From Bacillus chungangensis (GTDB lineage Bacteria > Bacillota > Bacilli > Bacillales > Bacillaceae_C): DNA of 64,000 bases. Shown here one piece after another: positions 18,278-32,049 of the stretch. The stretch is taken from positions 1 to 64,000 of the forward strand of contig NZ_JAUSTT010000002.1 of the NCBI RefSeq assembly GCF_030812995.1, written 5' to 3'. Numbering within the stretch: position 1 is the first letter of the stretch; each line of letters starts with the position of its first letter. A program made the translations under genes and the position numbers. The notes below the pieces were generated by a model. The model worked only from the letters and a program-made list of their open reading frames with translations. It was not told the origin of the DNA and did no database searches.

Positions 18278-19336
18278 CTAATATGAAATGATTGGCGATT
18301 GAATATATGCTAATAGCAGCTTTTCTGTGTTTAAAATAGATGTTTCATGCGTGCGTTCAAATGCATGTGACGACTCAATTCCTGGCCCAATTAACCCATG
18401 AACAATATCATGTCCTGCACGAATAGCCGCAGAAGCATCTGATCCATAGTAAGGATAAATATCTACCTTATAATCAATCTGATTTTCCTTCGCCAATTGT
18501 ACAAGTTTTTTTCGAAATCCATAATGATAAGGACCGCTGGAATCCTTCGCACAAATAGAAACAGTATATTCATCAGAAGATTGCCCATCGCCAAGCGCTC
18601 CCATATCTACTGCTAAATATTCCACCGTTTCGGGAGGTATATTTGAATTTCCTCCGTAGCCAATTTCTTCATTGTTAGAAATTAAGAAATGAGTCGTGTA
18701 CGGAAGTTTTATATTTTGTTGATTAACATGCTTGATCAGTTGCAGCAAGATGGCGGTACTCGCTTTATCATCTAAATGTCTTGATTTTATATAGCCGCTC
18801 TCGGTTATTTGCACACGAGGATCAAACGAAACAAAATCGCCAACTTCAATTCCTAAAGCACGTGTTTCTCCTGCATTGTTGACTCGTTCATCTATGCGGA
18901 CTTCGATATTGTTTTCATCGCGTTTCGCTTCTCCAGCATCTTTATAAACGTGTACAGATGTTTGGTGCATAAGAATTGTCCCTGTATACATTTTTCCTGA
19001 ACTTGTTTCGATTTGACAATATTCTCCTTCTACAGAATTCCAGCGAAAACCGCCTATCATAGCTAATTTTAATCTGCCATCAGCTTTAATTTCTTTTACC
19101 ATCGCACCCAAAGTATCTACATGTGCTGTCAACATCCGGTGCTGAGAGTTATCTTGGCCTGGAATGGTAATGATTAAACCGCCTTTTCGATTACGTTTTC
19201 TTTCATACGGAAGATTTTTAATATAATTATCACAAAAATCAATAACTTTTTGTGTATTTCCTGATGGACTTGGAATCGATACAAGCTGTTTAATTAGTTG
19301 AAATGTTGCTTTCGTATTTGGATATGCGGACATCAT
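18278..19336 (-). CDS. M42-family metallo-aminopeptidase
   Basis: This protein of about 352 residues resembles YhfE/YsdC/FrvX peptidases, cytosolic dinuclear-metal aminopeptidases that form large complexes. Metal and catalytic motifs are visible: TAHVDTLG, RHLDDKAS, ISNNEEIGYGGN, AVDMGALGDG and the late SSHAFERTH. The ATG at 19336 follows AAAAGGGG at correct spacing; the longer upstream reading is not needed. It is a single gene facing away from the MFS exporter. Confidence 0.88.
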   Translation of the reverse strand: MMSAYPNTKATFQLIKQLVSIPSPSGNTQKVIDFCDNYIKNLPYERKRNRKGGLIITIPGQDNSQHRMLTAHVDTLGAMVKEIKADGRLKLAMIGGFRWNSVEGEYCQIETSSGKMYTGTILMHQTSVHVYKDAGEAKRDENNIEVRIDERVNNAGETRALGIEVGDFVSFDPRVQITESGYIKSRHLDDKASTAILLQLIKHVNQQNIKLPYTTHFLISNNEEIGYGGNSNIPPETVEYLAVDMGALGDGQSSDEYTVSICAKDSSGPYHYGFRKKLVQLAKENQIDYKVDIYPYYGSDASAAIRAGHDIVHGLIGPGIESSHAFERTHETSILNTEKLLLAYIQSPIISY

Positions 19337-19480
19337 AAAAAACCCCTTTTCCTTGTTAACATCGTTCACAGCGATAAAATTGTGATGATTCTATTATATT
19401 GGAAAGAAAAAGAACAGTAAACTTAGCGAATACGCCTTTTTGCCTTTCTCTTCTTGTTATTCGCCTAGCAGCACAAAGAT

Positions 19481-19564
19481 TTGCAAGTAGGGCATACTAA
19501 TCATATAGTGCTATAATTGCTAAGAAAGGAGAAGATGAAGATGACGGGCTTGTCGTCCATTTGA
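19481..19564 (+). promoter_or_regulatory. Promoter and possible leader peptide of the MFS gene
   Basis: TTGCAA (19481-19486) and TATAGT (19504-19509) lie 17 bp apart. Just downstream a strong AAAGGAG precedes a nine-codon ORF, MKMTGLSSI, at 19535-19564. The MFS start codon is 113 bp further on. A short translated leader before a drug exporter recalls translational attenuation, but I see no clear pairing between leader and the MFS ribosome binding site. Confidence 0.45.
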
Positions 19565-19676
19565 TCATGTAACGACTTAAAAATCATATGTCATCATACA
19601 ATACATTATTCTTTATATTTCACCTCATTATTGGTGATTATGTTGCAAAAGTTTCTTGACTATCGGAGGTCCTTGC

Positions 19677-21152
19677 ATGAAAAAAACAAATACACGTTTC
19701 GTTTTTATCGCTCTATTTGTAGCAACCTTTTTAACTGCGATAGAAGGAACAGTCGTCACTACCGCAATGCCGACTATCATTGGTGAATTACAAGGGATAG
19801 AATTAATGAACTGGGTATTTTCCATTTATTTATTAACATCTGCAGTTACTGTTCCGATTTTCGGAAAAATGTCCGATCTTTATGGTCGAAAAATCATTTT
19901 CATGATTGGAACATTGATTTTTTTAATTGGGTCTATCTTATGCGGCTTATCACAAAATATGGAGCAGCTCATCATTTATCGTGCTATTCAAGGGATTGGA
20001 GCAGGTGCTATTATGCCTGTTACGATGACCATTATTGGGGATATTTATCCATATGAAAAAAGAGCTAAAATGCTCGGTTTTTTAGGAGCAGCCTGGGGAA
20101 TAGCTGGAGTACTCGGACCTTTAGTCGGCGGCTTCTTTGTTGATCATTTAACATGGCACTGGATCTTCTTTATCAATATCCCCTTTGGACTCATTGCTAC
20201 TCTTATGGTTGCTGCTTCTTTAAAAGAAGTCATTGAAAAAACAAAAAAGAAAATAGATTATATTGGAGCGATTACATTTACAGCTGGAGTGCTAGCACTT
20301 CTGTTTGCACTTCAAAAAGGAGGCGATACGCAAGATTGGTTTTCGCTTTCCGTTTTAGGGCCTTTTATCGCTTCGATCATATTACTCACTCTCTTTATCA
20401 TCATTGAATCAAAAGTAAGTGATCCCATCATTCCACTTCAGCTTTTTCGCATTCGTGTGATCTCTGCTGCAAATGGAGTCGCATTTCTTGTAAGTGCTGT
20501 CCTGATCGGAACAATGGTTTACATCCCGATGTGGGTACAAGGTATTCTTGGCTACGGCGCTACATTATCAGGATTAATGCTTGCCCCCACCTCTCTCACT
20601 TGGATGGTCGGGTCTTTCTGGGGCGGGAAGATGTTGCTGCAAAAAGGCGAGCGTTTTTCAATCACTGTTGGTGCTGCAATCCTATTAATTGGGAGTATTT
20701 GGCTCTCTACTTTCACGAGTAAAACCCCTTCCCTATTATTTTATCTGCTATCAGCAATATTGGGGTTAGGTTTTGGGATTGTCATCACCATTACAACCGT
20801 ATGTGTTCAATCTGCAGTAGACTGGAAATCACGCGGTGTTGCTACCGCTTCTAATACCTTTTTTAGGACGCTTGGACAAACAGTCGGCGTTGCTTTACTA
20901 GGCACTTATTTTAATGCAAAGATATCAAAAAGTATGATTGCCAATCAAGCGGAAAACATTGATCCAAAAGAATTAAACTTACTAATTAATCCTCATACAG
21001 CAGCAGACGTTCCTGCGAATACACAATCGCTTTTGCGAGTTGTGTTGACGGATGGTCTGCATCACGTTTTTATCGCGATTTTAGCAATTGCAGTACTCAG
21101 TCTGCTCTTTAGCTTGCTATTGCCTAAAATCAAACTTGAAACGGAACACTAG
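19677..21152 (+). CDS. MFS drug:H+ antiporter, DHA2 (EmrB/QacA) type
   Basis: This 491-residue membrane protein has 14 predicted TM segments. It carries the MFS motif [31 protein letters not shown] (motif B region) and motif C ([18 protein letters not shown]), which marks an exporter. The ATG at 19677 is chosen because GGAGG lies 7 bp before it. Substrates cannot be inferred; LmrB-like and Bmr3-like pumps belong to the same group. It has its own promoter at 19481. Confidence 0.9.
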   Translation: MKKTNTRFVFIALFVATFLTAIEGTVVTTAMPTIIGELQGIELMNWVFSIYLLTSAVTVPIFGKMSDLYGRKIIFMIGTLIFLIGSILCGLSQNMEQLIIYRAIQGIGAGAIMPVTMTIIGDIYPYEKRAKMLGFLGAAWGIAGVLGPLVGGFFVDHLTWHWIFFINIPFGLIATLMVAASLKEVIEKTKKKIDYIGAITFTAGVLALLFALQKGGDTQDWFSLSVLGPFIASIILLTLFIIIESKVSDPIIPLQLFRIRVISAANGVAFLVSAVLIGTMVYIPMWVQGILGYGATLSGLMLAPTSLTWMVGSFWGGKMLLQKGERFSITVGAAILLIGSIWLSTFTSKTPSLLFYLLSAILGLGFGIVITITTVCVQSAVDWKSRGVATASNTFFRTLGQTVGVALLGTYFNAKISKSMIANQAENIDPKELNLLINPHTAADVPANTQSLLRVVLTDGLHHVFIAILAIAVLSLLFSLLLPKIKLETEH

Positions 21153-21200
21153 ATCATTACCTGCAATGATGAAGATAATGACATTTCCTATATCTATCTA

Positions 21201-21266
21201 TTGACTTCAAAAATAAGTATATGTACTATAAACATAAGATTAGCACTCTAATAGTTGGAGTGCTAA
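21201..21266 (+). promoter_or_regulatory. htpG promoter with CIRCE operator
   Basis: TTGACT (21201-21206) and TACTAT (21224-21229) are 17 bp apart. They are followed by TTAGCACTC-N9-GAGTGCTAA (21240-21266), a perfect CIRCE inverted repeat. HrcA binds CIRCE and represses class I heat-shock genes. Its position at the probable transcription start suits repression of htpG. Confidence 0.95.
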
Positions 21267-21316
21267 TTTAGTTAAACTTATTATTTTTTATTTTAAATTT
21301 GAAAGGAGACTCCTTT

Positions 21317-23194
21317 ATGACGAAAAAACCTTTTAAAGCTGAATCGAAAAAACTACTCGAGATGATGATAAACTCCATATACACGCAGAAGGAAATCTTT
21401 CTTCGAGAGCTTATTTCTAATGCAAGTGACGCAATAGACAAACTATATTACAAAACATTGACTGACGATAAATTAGTATTCAACAAGGACGATTTTTACA
21501 TAAAAGTATCCCCTGATAAAACAAACCGTATTTTAACAATTAGCGATACAGGCATCGGAATGACAAAAGAAGAGCTTGAAAATAACCTTGGGGTTATCGC
21601 GCAAAGCGGATCGTTGGCATTCAAGATGGAGAATGAACTACAAGATGGGCACAATATTATCGGCCAATTCGGGGTTGGGTTTTACTCGGCATTTATGGTG
21701 GCAGATGAAGTTGCAGTCATAACGAAAGCTTTAGGCAGCGATGAGGCTTTTAAATGGGAATCTAAAGGCGCGGATGGATATACAATTGAACCATATGAAA
21801 AAGATGAAGTTGGAACCGATATCATTTTAAAAATAAAAGACAACACCGAAGATGAACAGTATGATGAGTATCTGGATGAGTATCGCCTAAAAGCGATTAT
21901 TAAAAAATACTCTGATTTTATTAGATACCCTATTAAGATGGAGATAACTGGACAAAGACCTAAAGAAGACAGCGACAATGAATTTGAGGAATATGCAGAA
22001 GAACAAACGATCAATAGTATGGTTCCAATCTGGCGAAAAAATAAAAATGAACTTACAGATGAAGATTACGCTAATTTTTATGCTGAAAAACACTATGGCT
22101 TCGATAAGCCTATTAAACATATCCATATTAGTGCTGATGGTGCTGTATCTTATCATGCCATCTTGTTTATCCCAGAAAACACGCCGTTTGACTATTACAC
22201 GAAAGAATATGAAAAAGGATTGGAGTTATATTCCAATGGTGTGTTAATTATGGATAAGTGTGCAGAATTGCTGCCAGACTTCTTTAGCTTTGTCAAAGGG
22301 ATGGTCGATTCCGATGATTTGTCCCTTAATATCTCACGGGAAATGCTCCAGCATGACAGACAATTGCATTTAATTGCGAAAAATATTAAAAACAAGATCA
22401 AAAGTCAATTGCAAAGCTTATTAAAAAATGATAGAGAGCAGTATGAAAAATTCTTTCAATCATTTAGCAGACAATTAAAGTATGGTGTATATAGCGATTA
22501 TGGAGCGAATAAGGAAGTCCTCCAAGACTTGTTATTATTCTACTCATCTAAAGAAAAGAAATTAGTCACTTTAGATGAATATGTTTCGAGAATGCCAGAG
22601 GATCAGAAGTACATTTACTATGCTGCTGGCGAATCGATCGATAGAATCGAAAAACTTCCGCAAACAGAGATTGTATCTGACAAGGGATATGAGATCTTGT
22701 ACTTTACCGATGACATTGATGAGTTCGCAATTAAGATGATTATGAACTATCAAGAAAAAGAATTCAAATCTGTATCAAGCGGCGACCTCGGGATTGAAGC
22801 AGATAATGATGAAACTGCAACGAATGAAGAAGATAGTCATAAAGAGCTATTTGATTATATGAAAGACATCTTGAAAGACAAAGTGAAAAGTGTCAAAGCA
22901 TCTAAAAGATTGAAGACCCATCCAGTATGCCTTTCTACCGAAGGCGAATTAACGATAGAAATGGAAAAAATCTTAAAAGCAATGCCGAACAGCCAAGATG
23001 TGAAGGCGGATAAGGTATTGGAAATCAACATTCATCATGAAGTATTCCAATCGTTGAAAGATGCTTATGAAAAAGATAAAGAGAAATTAAATCTATATAC
23101 AAATTTATTGTACAATCAAGCACTATTGATCGAAGGATTGCCAATTAACGATCCGGTTGAGTTCACCAATGATATTTGTAAAGTAATGGTTTAA
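21317..23194 (+). CDS. htpG: Molecular chaperone HtpG (Hsp90)
   Basis: This 625-residue ATP-dependent cytosolic chaperone has the GHKL motifs [18 protein letters not shown] and [13 protein letters not shown] in the N-terminal domain, followed by middle and C-terminal dimerisation domains. The length equals B. subtilis HtpG. The ATG at 21317 follows AAAGGAG; an earlier in-frame TTG overlaps that site. In B. subtilis htpG is not under CIRCE/HrcA, so its CIRCE here is notable. Confidence 0.96.
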   Translation: MTKKPFKAESKKLLEMMINSIYTQKEIFLRELISNASDAIDKLYYKTLTDDKLVFNKDDFYIKVSPDKTNRILTISDTGIGMTKEELENNLGVIAQSGSLAFKMENELQDGHNIIGQFGVGFYSAFMVADEVAVITKALGSDEAFKWESKGADGYTIEPYEKDEVGTDIILKIKDNTEDEQYDEYLDEYRLKAIIKKYSDFIRYPIKMEITGQRPKEDSDNEFEEYAEEQTINSMVPIWRKNKNELTDEDYANFYAEKHYGFDKPIKHIHISADGAVSYHAILFIPENTPFDYYTKEYEKGLELYSNGVLIMDKCAELLPDFFSFVKGMVDSDDLSLNISREMLQHDRQLHLIAKNIKNKIKSQLQSLLKNDREQYEKFFQSFSRQLKYGVYSDYGANKEVLQDLLLFYSSKEKKLVTLDEYVSRMPEDQKYIYYAAGESIDRIEKLPQTEIVSDKGYEILYFTDDIDEFAIKMIMNYQEKEFKSVSSGDLGIEADNDETATNEEDSHKELFDYMKDILKDKVKSVKASKRLKTHPVCLSTEGELTIEMEKILKAMPNSQDVKADKVLEINIHHEVFQSLKDAYEKDKEKLNLYTNLLYNQALLIEGLPINDPVEFTNDICKVMV

Positions 23195-23230
23195 TTCGAG
23201 CGGTTCGCATTTAGATGATTTCATGAAGAA

Positions 23231-23271
23231 AGCGGCTAAAAAGGAGATGTTGGAACTCTTTTTAGCCGCAC
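23231..23271. terminator. Bidirectional terminator between htpG and leuD
   Basis: GCGGCTAAAAAG and CTTTTTAGCCGC pair around a short loop with A/T runs on both sides. The site lies between two converging genes. Confidence 0.8.
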
Positions 23272-23276
23272 TTTCG

Positions 23277-23858
23277 TTAGTGCTGTTCTTCATATGCAGT
23301 AATTTTATCTACATAATTTAAAGTGACCGCAATCTCATCCCAGCCATTTAGAAGCATTTCTTTTCGATACGCATCAATGGGAAACGCTGCCTCAAATCCA
23401 GTGTTGTCTGATACCACTTGCTTTTCGAGATCAACAGAAAGCTGATAGTTCTCTCTTTCTGCCTTATGAATGATATCCTGGACATCTTTTTCAGGAAGTT
23501 TAATTGCCAAAAGACCGTTTTTTGAACAATTGTTATAAAAAATATCAGCAAAGCTTGGAGCTATAATCACTTTAAAACCATAATCTTGCAATGCCCACGG
23601 TGCATGCTCTCGAGATGAACCACAGCCAAAATTATCGCCAGCTACCAATATCGAAGCTTCCTTATATTGAGGCAGATTCAATATAAAGTCTTTCCGTATA
23701 GTTCCTTGATCATCAAAACGCCAATGGTAAAATAAAAATTGACCGAAGCCTTGGCGTTCAATTCTTTTTAGAAACTGTTTAGGAATAATTTGGTCTGTAT
23801 CGATATTTACACGATTAAGAGGACAAACAATGCCTGTCAGCTTTCGAATCGGTTCCAT
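23277..23858 (-). CDS. leuD: 3-isopropylmalate dehydratase small subunit
   Basis: This 193-residue small subunit, with LeuC, isomerises 2-isopropylmalate to 3-isopropylmalate. It has the swivel-domain motif [14 protein letters not shown] and [17 protein letters not shown]. It is the last gene of the ilv-leu cluster, starting 2 bp after leuC. Confidence 0.95.
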   Translation of the reverse strand: MEPIRKLTGIVCPLNRVNIDTDQIIPKQFLKRIERQGFGQFLFYHWRFDDQGTIRKDFILNLPQYKEASILVAGDNFGCGSSREHAPWALQDYGFKVIIAPSFADIFYNNCSKNGLLAIKLPEKDVQDIIHKAERENYQLSVDLEKQVVSDNTGFEAAFPIDAYRKEMLLNGWDEIAVTLNYVDKITAYEEQH

Positions 23859-23860
23859 TT

Positions 23861-25282
23861 TTATACCTCCAACGCTTCATTTTCTACTAATTTTCTGACA
23901 TCTGTAAATTTGCCTGTCACTGCTGCGGCAGCAGCCATTTGCGGACTAACAAGATGCGTTCGTGATCCATTGCCTTGCCGTCCTTCAAAATTTCTATTCG
24001 ATGTCGATGCACATCTTTTTCCTGATGGAACAATATCATCATTCATCGCCAAGCACATACTGCAGCCGGATTCTCTCCATTCAAAGCCAGCTTCTAGAAA
24101 TACTTGATCAAGTCCCTCTTCTTCAGCAGCTTTTTTTACTGTTTGAGAACCTGGGACGACAATTGCTGTTACACCTTTCTCTACTTTACGTCCTTTGACA
24201 ACTTCTGCCGCACCCCTTAAATCGCTCAACCGTGAATTTGTACAAGAACCGATGAACACATAATCGATTGGGATATCTTCTATCTTTGTTCCTGCTTCCA
24301 AAGCCATGTAATTGAGCGCTCGCTTGACAGCTTCCCGGTCGGATTCCTTCACAAAATCATCCGGTGATGGCACTTTACAACTGACGCCAAGTCCCATAGA
24401 AGGGTTCGTTCCCCACGTTACTTGCGGTTCTATTTCTGATGCGTCTATTTCTAACGTTTGATCATAGAAAGCACCTTCATCGGTTGCCAAAGATAGCCAA
24501 TATGCTTTTGCTTTGTCAAATTCTTCTAGTGTCGGACCATATTTACGGTTTTTCAAATAAGCAACTGTTTTCTCATCAGGACTAATTAAGCCAGCCCTTG
24601 CTCCCGCTTCAATAGACATATTGCAAACTGTCATCCGCTCCTCCATAGAAAGGTTGCGAATCGCTTCTCCAGTATATTCAATAACATAGCCTGTTCCAGC
24701 ACCTATACCGAATTTTGAGATAATTCCTAAAATTAAATCCTTCGCTGTTACACCAAAACCTAGCTTCCCATTCACTTTTATTTGCATCGTTTTTGGTTTT
24801 GCTTGCCATAAAGTCTGTGTTGCGAGAACATGCTCTACTTCACTCGTTCCAATTCCAAATGCCAATGCACCAAAAGCTCCGTGAGTAGAAGTATGACTAT
24901 CACCGCAAACGATTGTTTTTCCTGGCTGTGTTATGCCTAGCTCAGGTCCAATAACATGGACAATCCCCTGATCAGGGTGATGAATATCTGCAACCTTCAC
25001 CCCAAATTCTCGGCAGTTTTCTTGCAGTGTTTCTATTTGTTGTTTGGCAATATGATCCTTAATGATATGAGGATTCACCGTTGGGACGTTATGATCCATT
25101 GTTGCAAATGTTAAGTCTGTTCTTCTTACTTTCCGGTTTGCCATCCGTAAACCTTCAAAAGCCTGCGGCGAAGTGACTTCATGAACTAAATGTAGATCGA
25201 TATAAAGTAGATCGGGTTTTCCTTCTTCTTGGTGTACAACATGCCGTTCCCATATTTTCTCAATGATTGTTTTTGGTTTCAT
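23861..25282 (-). CDS. leuC: 3-isopropylmalate dehydratase large subunit
   Basis: This 473-residue aconitase-family subunit binds a [4Fe-4S] cluster through the cysteines of FIGSCTNSR and [29 protein letters not shown] is also present. Pairs with LeuD in leucine synthesis. It is 33 bp downstream of leuB. Confidence 0.96.
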   Translation of the reverse strand: MKPKTIIEKIWERHVVHQEEGKPDLLYIDLHLVHEVTSPQAFEGLRMANRKVRRTDLTFATMDHNVPTVNPHIIKDHIAKQQIETLQENCREFGVKVADIHHPDQGIVHVIGPELGITQPGKTIVCGDSHTSTHGAFGALAFGIGTSEVEHVLATQTLWQAKPKTMQIKVNGKLGFGVTAKDLILGIISKFGIGAGTGYVIEYTGEAIRNLSMEERMTVCNMSIEAGARAGLISPDEKTVAYLKNRKYGPTLEEFDKAKAYWLSLATDEGAFYDQTLEIDASEIEPQVTWGTNPSMGLGVSCKVPSPDDFVKESDREAVKRALNYMALEAGTKIEDIPIDYVFIGSCTNSRLSDLRGAAEVVKGRKVEKGVTAIVVPGSQTVKKAAEEEGLDQVFLEAGFEWRESGCSMCLAMNDDIVPSGKRCASTSNRNFEGRQGNGSRTHLVSPQMAAAAAVTGKFTDVRKLVENEALEV

Positions 25283-25315
25283 TAATGACGTCCTCCTTAC
25301 TGATGTTCCATGTCC

Positions 25316-26428
25316 TTAAAGATAGCAAGTGAGAATACCTGAGGTTGCATGGTTTTCTTCTAACCGATCGACAACTAGACGCGTCATCATTTTCGTTCCT
25401 ACCACCGTATTTCCTTGGTCAGATTGTATATCTTGTGTACGGTAGCCGGCATTCAATACTTCATTTACTGCCTGTTCCACTATCCTTGCTTCCGCGTCAA
25501 GTCCAAACGAGTATTTTAGCATCATTGCCGCCGATAAAATCATCGCTAGAGGATTGGCTTTATCTTGCCCTGCTATATCTGGAGCCGAGCCATGAATCGG
25601 CTCGTATAAACCGAAGCCATCGGCCCGAAGACTAGCTGAAGGCAGCATTCCAAGCGACCCTGTAATCATCGAGGCTTCATCGCTTAAAATATCTCCAAAT
25701 AAATTTTCAGTTACGATCACATCAAAATCTTTCGGTTGATGAATGATTTTCATTGCAGCTGCATCAACGAGTATGTGCTCTACCTTTACCTCTGGATAAA
25801 GAGCTGCTTTCTCCTTGACAATTTCTCTCCACATACGGCTAGATTCTAATACATTTGCTTTATCGACTGAAGTGAGCTTTTTTCGGCGAGCCATTGCAAT
25901 TTCAAATGCCTTTTCTACGATTCTTTCAATCTCATGGCGCTCATAATATAGCGTGTCAACAACAATCTCCTGATTTTCCCCACGCCTTTCACTTGGTTTT
26001 CCAAAATAAAGTCCGCCAGTCAATTCTCTCACGATCATAAAGTCAACGCTGTTTACTAGCTCTTTTTTCAATGGCGAAGCATCGATTAAACTTTCATAAG
26101 CAGTTATCGGCCGTAAATTTGCAAACAAACCTAATGCTTTTCTAATTCCAAGCAATCCTTGCTCTGGCCGAACCCCTGAAGGATGATGATCCCACTTTGG
26201 GCCGCCAACTGCACCAAGTAAAACAGCATCACTTTGTTTACATAATGCAACAGTTGCTTCGGGAAGCGGCGTTCCTTCTTGATCAATCGCAGCCCCCCCA
26301 ATTTCCGCTGTCTCCATTTCAAATTCATGTCCAAATCGCTGCCCGATCGCTTGGAGAACATCCATGGCGCCATAGGCAATTTCACGACCGATTCCGTCGC
26401 CAGGCAACACTGTAATTTTCTTTTTCAT
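25316..26428 (-). CDS. leuB: 3-isopropylmalate dehydrogenase
   Basis: This 370-residue NAD-dependent enzyme oxidises and decarboxylates 3-isopropylmalate. MKKKITVLPGDGIGREI starts at 26428 after GGAGGG. An in-frame upstream extension through a hairpin is not part of the protein. The decarboxylase signature ENLFGDILSDEASMITGSLG is present. The C-terminus (SGILTCYL) looks slightly long for the family. Confidence 0.95.
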   Translation of the reverse strand: MKKKITVLPGDGIGREIAYGAMDVLQAIGQRFGHEFEMETAEIGGAAIDQEGTPLPEATVALCKQSDAVLLGAVGGPKWDHHPSGVRPEQGLLGIRKALGLFANLRPITAYESLIDASPLKKELVNSVDFMIVRELTGGLYFGKPSERRGENQEIVVDTLYYERHEIERIVEKAFEIAMARRKKLTSVDKANVLESSRMWREIVKEKAALYPEVKVEHILVDAAAMKIIHQPKDFDVIVTENLFGDILSDEASMITGSLGMLPSASLRADGFGLYEPIHGSAPDIAGQDKANPLAMILSAAMMLKYSFGLDAEARIVEQAVNEVLNAGYRTQDIQSDQGNTVVGTKMMTRLVVDRLEENHATSGILTCYL

Positions 26429-26677
26429 ATTCGGTCCCTCCAACGTTCCATTTTTTAATTCGTTGAATACGAGTGCCGGGATTTTTTTATCCGGCACTCT
26501 TTAGTTTATAGACGTTGTTCCATATGTTCTGCCTTGTTTTGCGATTGTATTTATCGTGATGTTCTTCTGCTAAAGGTACTCGCGTCCTCGGTAAACCTAC
26601 CTATCCTCGAACAACGCCATAAGTATGTCTTAACTATCTTCTTTCTTGAACTCTTCAGTACTTTTCGAATACATTAT
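26429..26677 (-). other. leuA-leuB gap with strong stem-loops
   Basis: Within an otherwise tight operon this gap is 249 bp. It holds a stem GAGTGCCGG/CCGGCACTC (26471-26499) and a longer-range pair CGTTGTTC/GAACAACG (26513-26520, 26608-26615). The stem could slow or partly stop transcription or protect an mRNA end. One frame is open here but lacks a recognisable protein. Confidence 0.5.
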
Positions 26678-29237
<2,560 letters not shown>

Positions 29238-29274
29238 TCATTCATCCTCTCAATTTGTATAAAAATTTTATATA

Positions 29275-29301
29275 TAAAATGTGCGTGAACACATCTTTTC
29301 C
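29275..29301 (-). other. Stem-loop between ilvH and ilvC
   Basis: AAAATGTG and CACATCTTTT form a small hairpin in the 79-bp gap. It may be a processing or stability element; there is no direct evidence. Confidence 0.35.
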
Positions 29302-29313
29302 AATTTGCTAAAT

Positions 29314-29838
29314 TTATTGCAGCAGGTAATATTGCTTCATATCTGCAACTGATTTTTGCGTGCCTCTAGTAAAGGCGGTAATCCCTGTTCGAGCTAATTC
29401 CTTAATGCCATAAGGTCGAAGAAGATCAATGATCGCTTCTATTTTTTCAGAATTTCCTGTCACTTGTACAGTCACGCTGTCTTTTGAAATATCAATCAAG
29501 GAAGCCCGAAATGGTTCGACAATACCTTTTATTTCACTTCTCGTTTGCGCATTGCTCATCACCTTAATTAAAGCAAGTTCACGAGCTACAATTGCTTGAT
29601 CAGTAATATCAGTTACCTTGAGTACATCGATTTGCTTATTGAGTTGTTTAATAAGCTGCTCAAGCTTGCGATCATCTTCCACACTAACGACAAAAGTCAT
29701 CTTAGAAATGCCTTCTGTTTCTGTTTGCCCAACTGTAATACTTTCAATATTGAATTGTCGTTTTGTAAATAAACCAGTAATCCGATTTAAAACGCCACTT
29801 GAGTTATGAACTGTTGCCGTTACGATTCTCCGCTTCAT
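29314..29838 (-). CDS. ilvH: Acetolactate synthase small (regulatory) subunit
   Basis: This 174-residue protein has an N-terminal ACT domain ([20 protein letters not shown]) and a C-terminal domain. It stabilises IlvB and mediates valine feedback inhibition. Its ATG overlaps the ilvB stop by 4 bp, a sign of translational coupling. Confidence 0.95.
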   Translation of the reverse strand: MKRRIVTATVHNSSGVLNRITGLFTKRQFNIESITVGQTETEGISKMTFVVSVEDDRKLEQLIKQLNKQIDVLKVTDITDQAIVARELALIKVMSNAQTRSEIKGIVEPFRASLIDISKDSVTVQVTGNSEKIEAIIDLLRPYGIKELARTGITAFTRGTQKSVADMKQYYLLQ

Positions 29839-31556
29839 GGTTTCACCCCTATCATTTCATGTTGTCCTTTCCCTGGTGCAATCATTGGATAGACATTTTC
29901 TCTTGGACTAATACGACAATCGATCAACACTGGCTGCCGATCTTTCATTGTTTCTCTTAGTATCTTTTCAGCCTCTGCTTCAGATTGTACTTGGTAGCCT
30001 CGAATTCCAAATGATTCAGCGAGTTTTACAAAGTCAGGCTGCATTGGAATAAGCGATTGAGAATAGCGTTCTTCATAAAATGTTTCTTGCCACTGTCTTA
30101 CCATTCCAAGTGCGGCATTGTTCATAATGACTATTTTCACTGGCAACTTTAGCTCCACCAGCAGCATTAACTCTTGAAATGTCATTTGAAACCCTGCATC
30201 ACCAACAATTGAGACAACTGTTTTCTCCGGTGCGGCAATTTGTGCCCCAATTGCTGCCGGAAAACCAAAACCCATTGTTCCTAGACCACCCGACGTTACC
30301 CATCTATTTGGTTCATTAAGCTCATAAAATTGAGCTGTCCACATTTGATGCTGTCCGACATCTGTTGTCACGATCGCATCCCCATTTGTCATTTCATAAA
30401 TCATTTTTACTAGTTTTTGCGGGGAAATTGCTTCGTTGTTTGATTCGTTATACCAAAGTGGATATTCCACTTTGTATGCTGCTAAAGCTTTTAGCCATTC
30501 CTCAGACTGAGCTGGTTCTCCCTTTCCAGCCAAAAGGCTGAGAAGAGCTTCTCTCGCATCGGCAACAATTGGTATTTGTGTTGTGATATTCTTTCCGATT
30601 TCTGCTGGATCAATATCAATATGTGCAACAGTAGCATTCGGCGCAAAATGATCAATATTCCCTGTTAAACGGTCATCAAAACGGGCGCCAATACAGATAA
30701 GCAAGTCACTTTCATACATTGCCATATTAGCGGTATAAGTTCCATGCATACCACCCATTCCAAGAAACAGCGGATCGTTAGCAGGAAACCCGCCTAACCC
30801 TAGCAGTGTATTAACAACAGGAATTTTCATATTTTTTGCAAATGTAAACAATTCTTCAGAACATTTTGCGTGAATAATGCCAGATCCCGCTAACAGCACT
30901 GGTTTTTTTGCAGTCCGAATTGCTTCGATTAGCTTTCTTATTTGCAGCACATTTGGTGCTAATGTTGGTTGATATCCTGGTAAATTGATCTTTGTTTGAA
31001 AAGAAACAACTGCATCTTCTGAAGCAATATCTTTAGGAATATCAACGAGAACAGGACCCGGCCGCCCGGTTGTTGCAATATGAAAGGCTTCCTTTATAAT
31101 CCTTGGCAGTTCTTTCACATCTCTCACTTGATAATTGTGTTTTGTAATAGGCATCGTAATCCCGACGACGTCTGCCTCCTGAAATGCATCTGTTCCAATT
31201 ACACCTCGGCCAACCTGTCCAGTGAAAATAACAAGCGGCATCGAATCCATCATCGCATCTGCAATCCCAGTGACAAGATTGGTAGCACCAGGCCCTGATG
31301 TTGCAATGACTACCCCAGGTTTTCCAGAAATGCGCGCATATCCTTCCGCAGCATGTATTGCACCTTGTTCGTGGCGGGCTAGCACGTGGTCAATCGGATT
31401 TTTATAAAGCGCATCATAAATCGGCAAGACCGCCCCGCCTGGGTATCCAAAAATGACTTCTACCTTTTCATTTTTTAATGCTTGGATAAAAATATCCGCG
31501 CCATTCATTGCTTTTTTCGCCATCGGTTCAGCTTCTGGCTCTACTTTCAACCTCAT
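29835..31556 (-). CDS. ilvB: Acetolactate synthase large (catalytic) subunit
   Basis: This 573-residue thiamine-diphosphate enzyme joins two pyruvates, or pyruvate and 2-oxobutyrate. It shows [15 protein letters not shown], the catalytic glutamate in [15 protein letters not shown], and the ThDP motif [12 protein letters not shown]...IMNN. The start follows GGAGG with good spacing. It is the first gene after the T-box leader. Confidence 0.96.
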   Translation of the reverse strand: MRLKVEPEAEPMAKKAMNGADIFIQALKNEKVEVIFGYPGGAVLPIYDALYKNPIDHVLARHEQGAIHAAEGYARISGKPGVVIATSGPGATNLVTGIADAMMDSMPLVIFTGQVGRGVIGTDAFQEADVVGITMPITKHNYQVRDVKELPRIIKEAFHIATTGRPGPVLVDIPKDIASEDAVVSFQTKINLPGYQPTLAPNVLQIRKLIEAIRTAKKPVLLAGSGIIHAKCSEELFTFAKNMKIPVVNTLLGLGGFPANDPLFLGMGGMHGTYTANMAMYESDLLICIGARFDDRLTGNIDHFAPNATVAHIDIDPAEIGKNITTQIPIVADAREALLSLLAGKGEPAQSEEWLKALAAYKVEYPLWYNESNNEAISPQKLVKMIYEMTNGDAIVTTDVGQHQMWTAQFYELNEPNRWVTSGGLGTMGFGFPAAIGAQIAAPEKTVVSIVGDAGFQMTFQELMLLVELKLPVKIVIMNNAALGMVRQWQETFYEERYSQSLIPMQPDFVKLAESFGIRGYQVQSEAEAEKILRETMKDRQPVLIDCRISPRENVYPMIAPGKGQHEMIGVKP

Positions 31557-31737
31557 AAAACTCCCTCCAAATGAATAATGATGCTACAGTAATGCTTCAG
31601 TGTCTTATTAACTTAAAGTCTATAAATATAGTCAAAAAAAACCATTAAATCAGAATTGTTTATTTTTTAATGATAGGCGAGCTGCGGATTGAATTCTCTC
31701 GTATTTTTGAACAATCCCATTAACAATTCAATGCATA

Positions 31738-32030
31738 TAAAAAAGCCTTTTCACCCACTACGCCTAACACTTTGGTTAGCGCAGGGGTGAAAAGACTTTA
31801 CAAAACCACTTTTCACGGTACCACCCTGTTTTTAAGATATTTTCGCAAATATCTCCTTATGAACAGCTAAGAAACCTGTTCTTTTTTGATAACGAGTACC
31901 TGGATATACTCGATCGATCCTACTGGTTTAACGTTCAGACCGACACTCAGAGGCGATGTCGCATTAGGAGGCATTACCGGTTCTCAGCATCACCGGCTCT
32001 CTGTAAATACCAATCCCTAACACTTTTACC
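31738..32030 (-). ncRNA. T-box leader of ilvBHC-leuABCD
   Basis: On the minus strand AGAGAGCCGG opens stem I. CTCTGAGT, CAGTAGG and a stem III hairpin (GAGTA/TACTC) follow, then the T-box AGGGTGGTACCGTG, complementary to an uncharged tRNA 3' end. A long terminator comes last (CTTTTCACCC paired with GGGTGAAAAG, then T-run, 31738-31797). The triplet ATC just before GCCTCTGAGT is my best specifier candidate, which would mean tRNA-Ile, but this needs a structural alignment. In B. subtilis the equivalent ilv-leu leader senses leucine. Confidence 0.92.
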
Positions 32031-32049
32031 CCGTCAACGTGTTATTATA

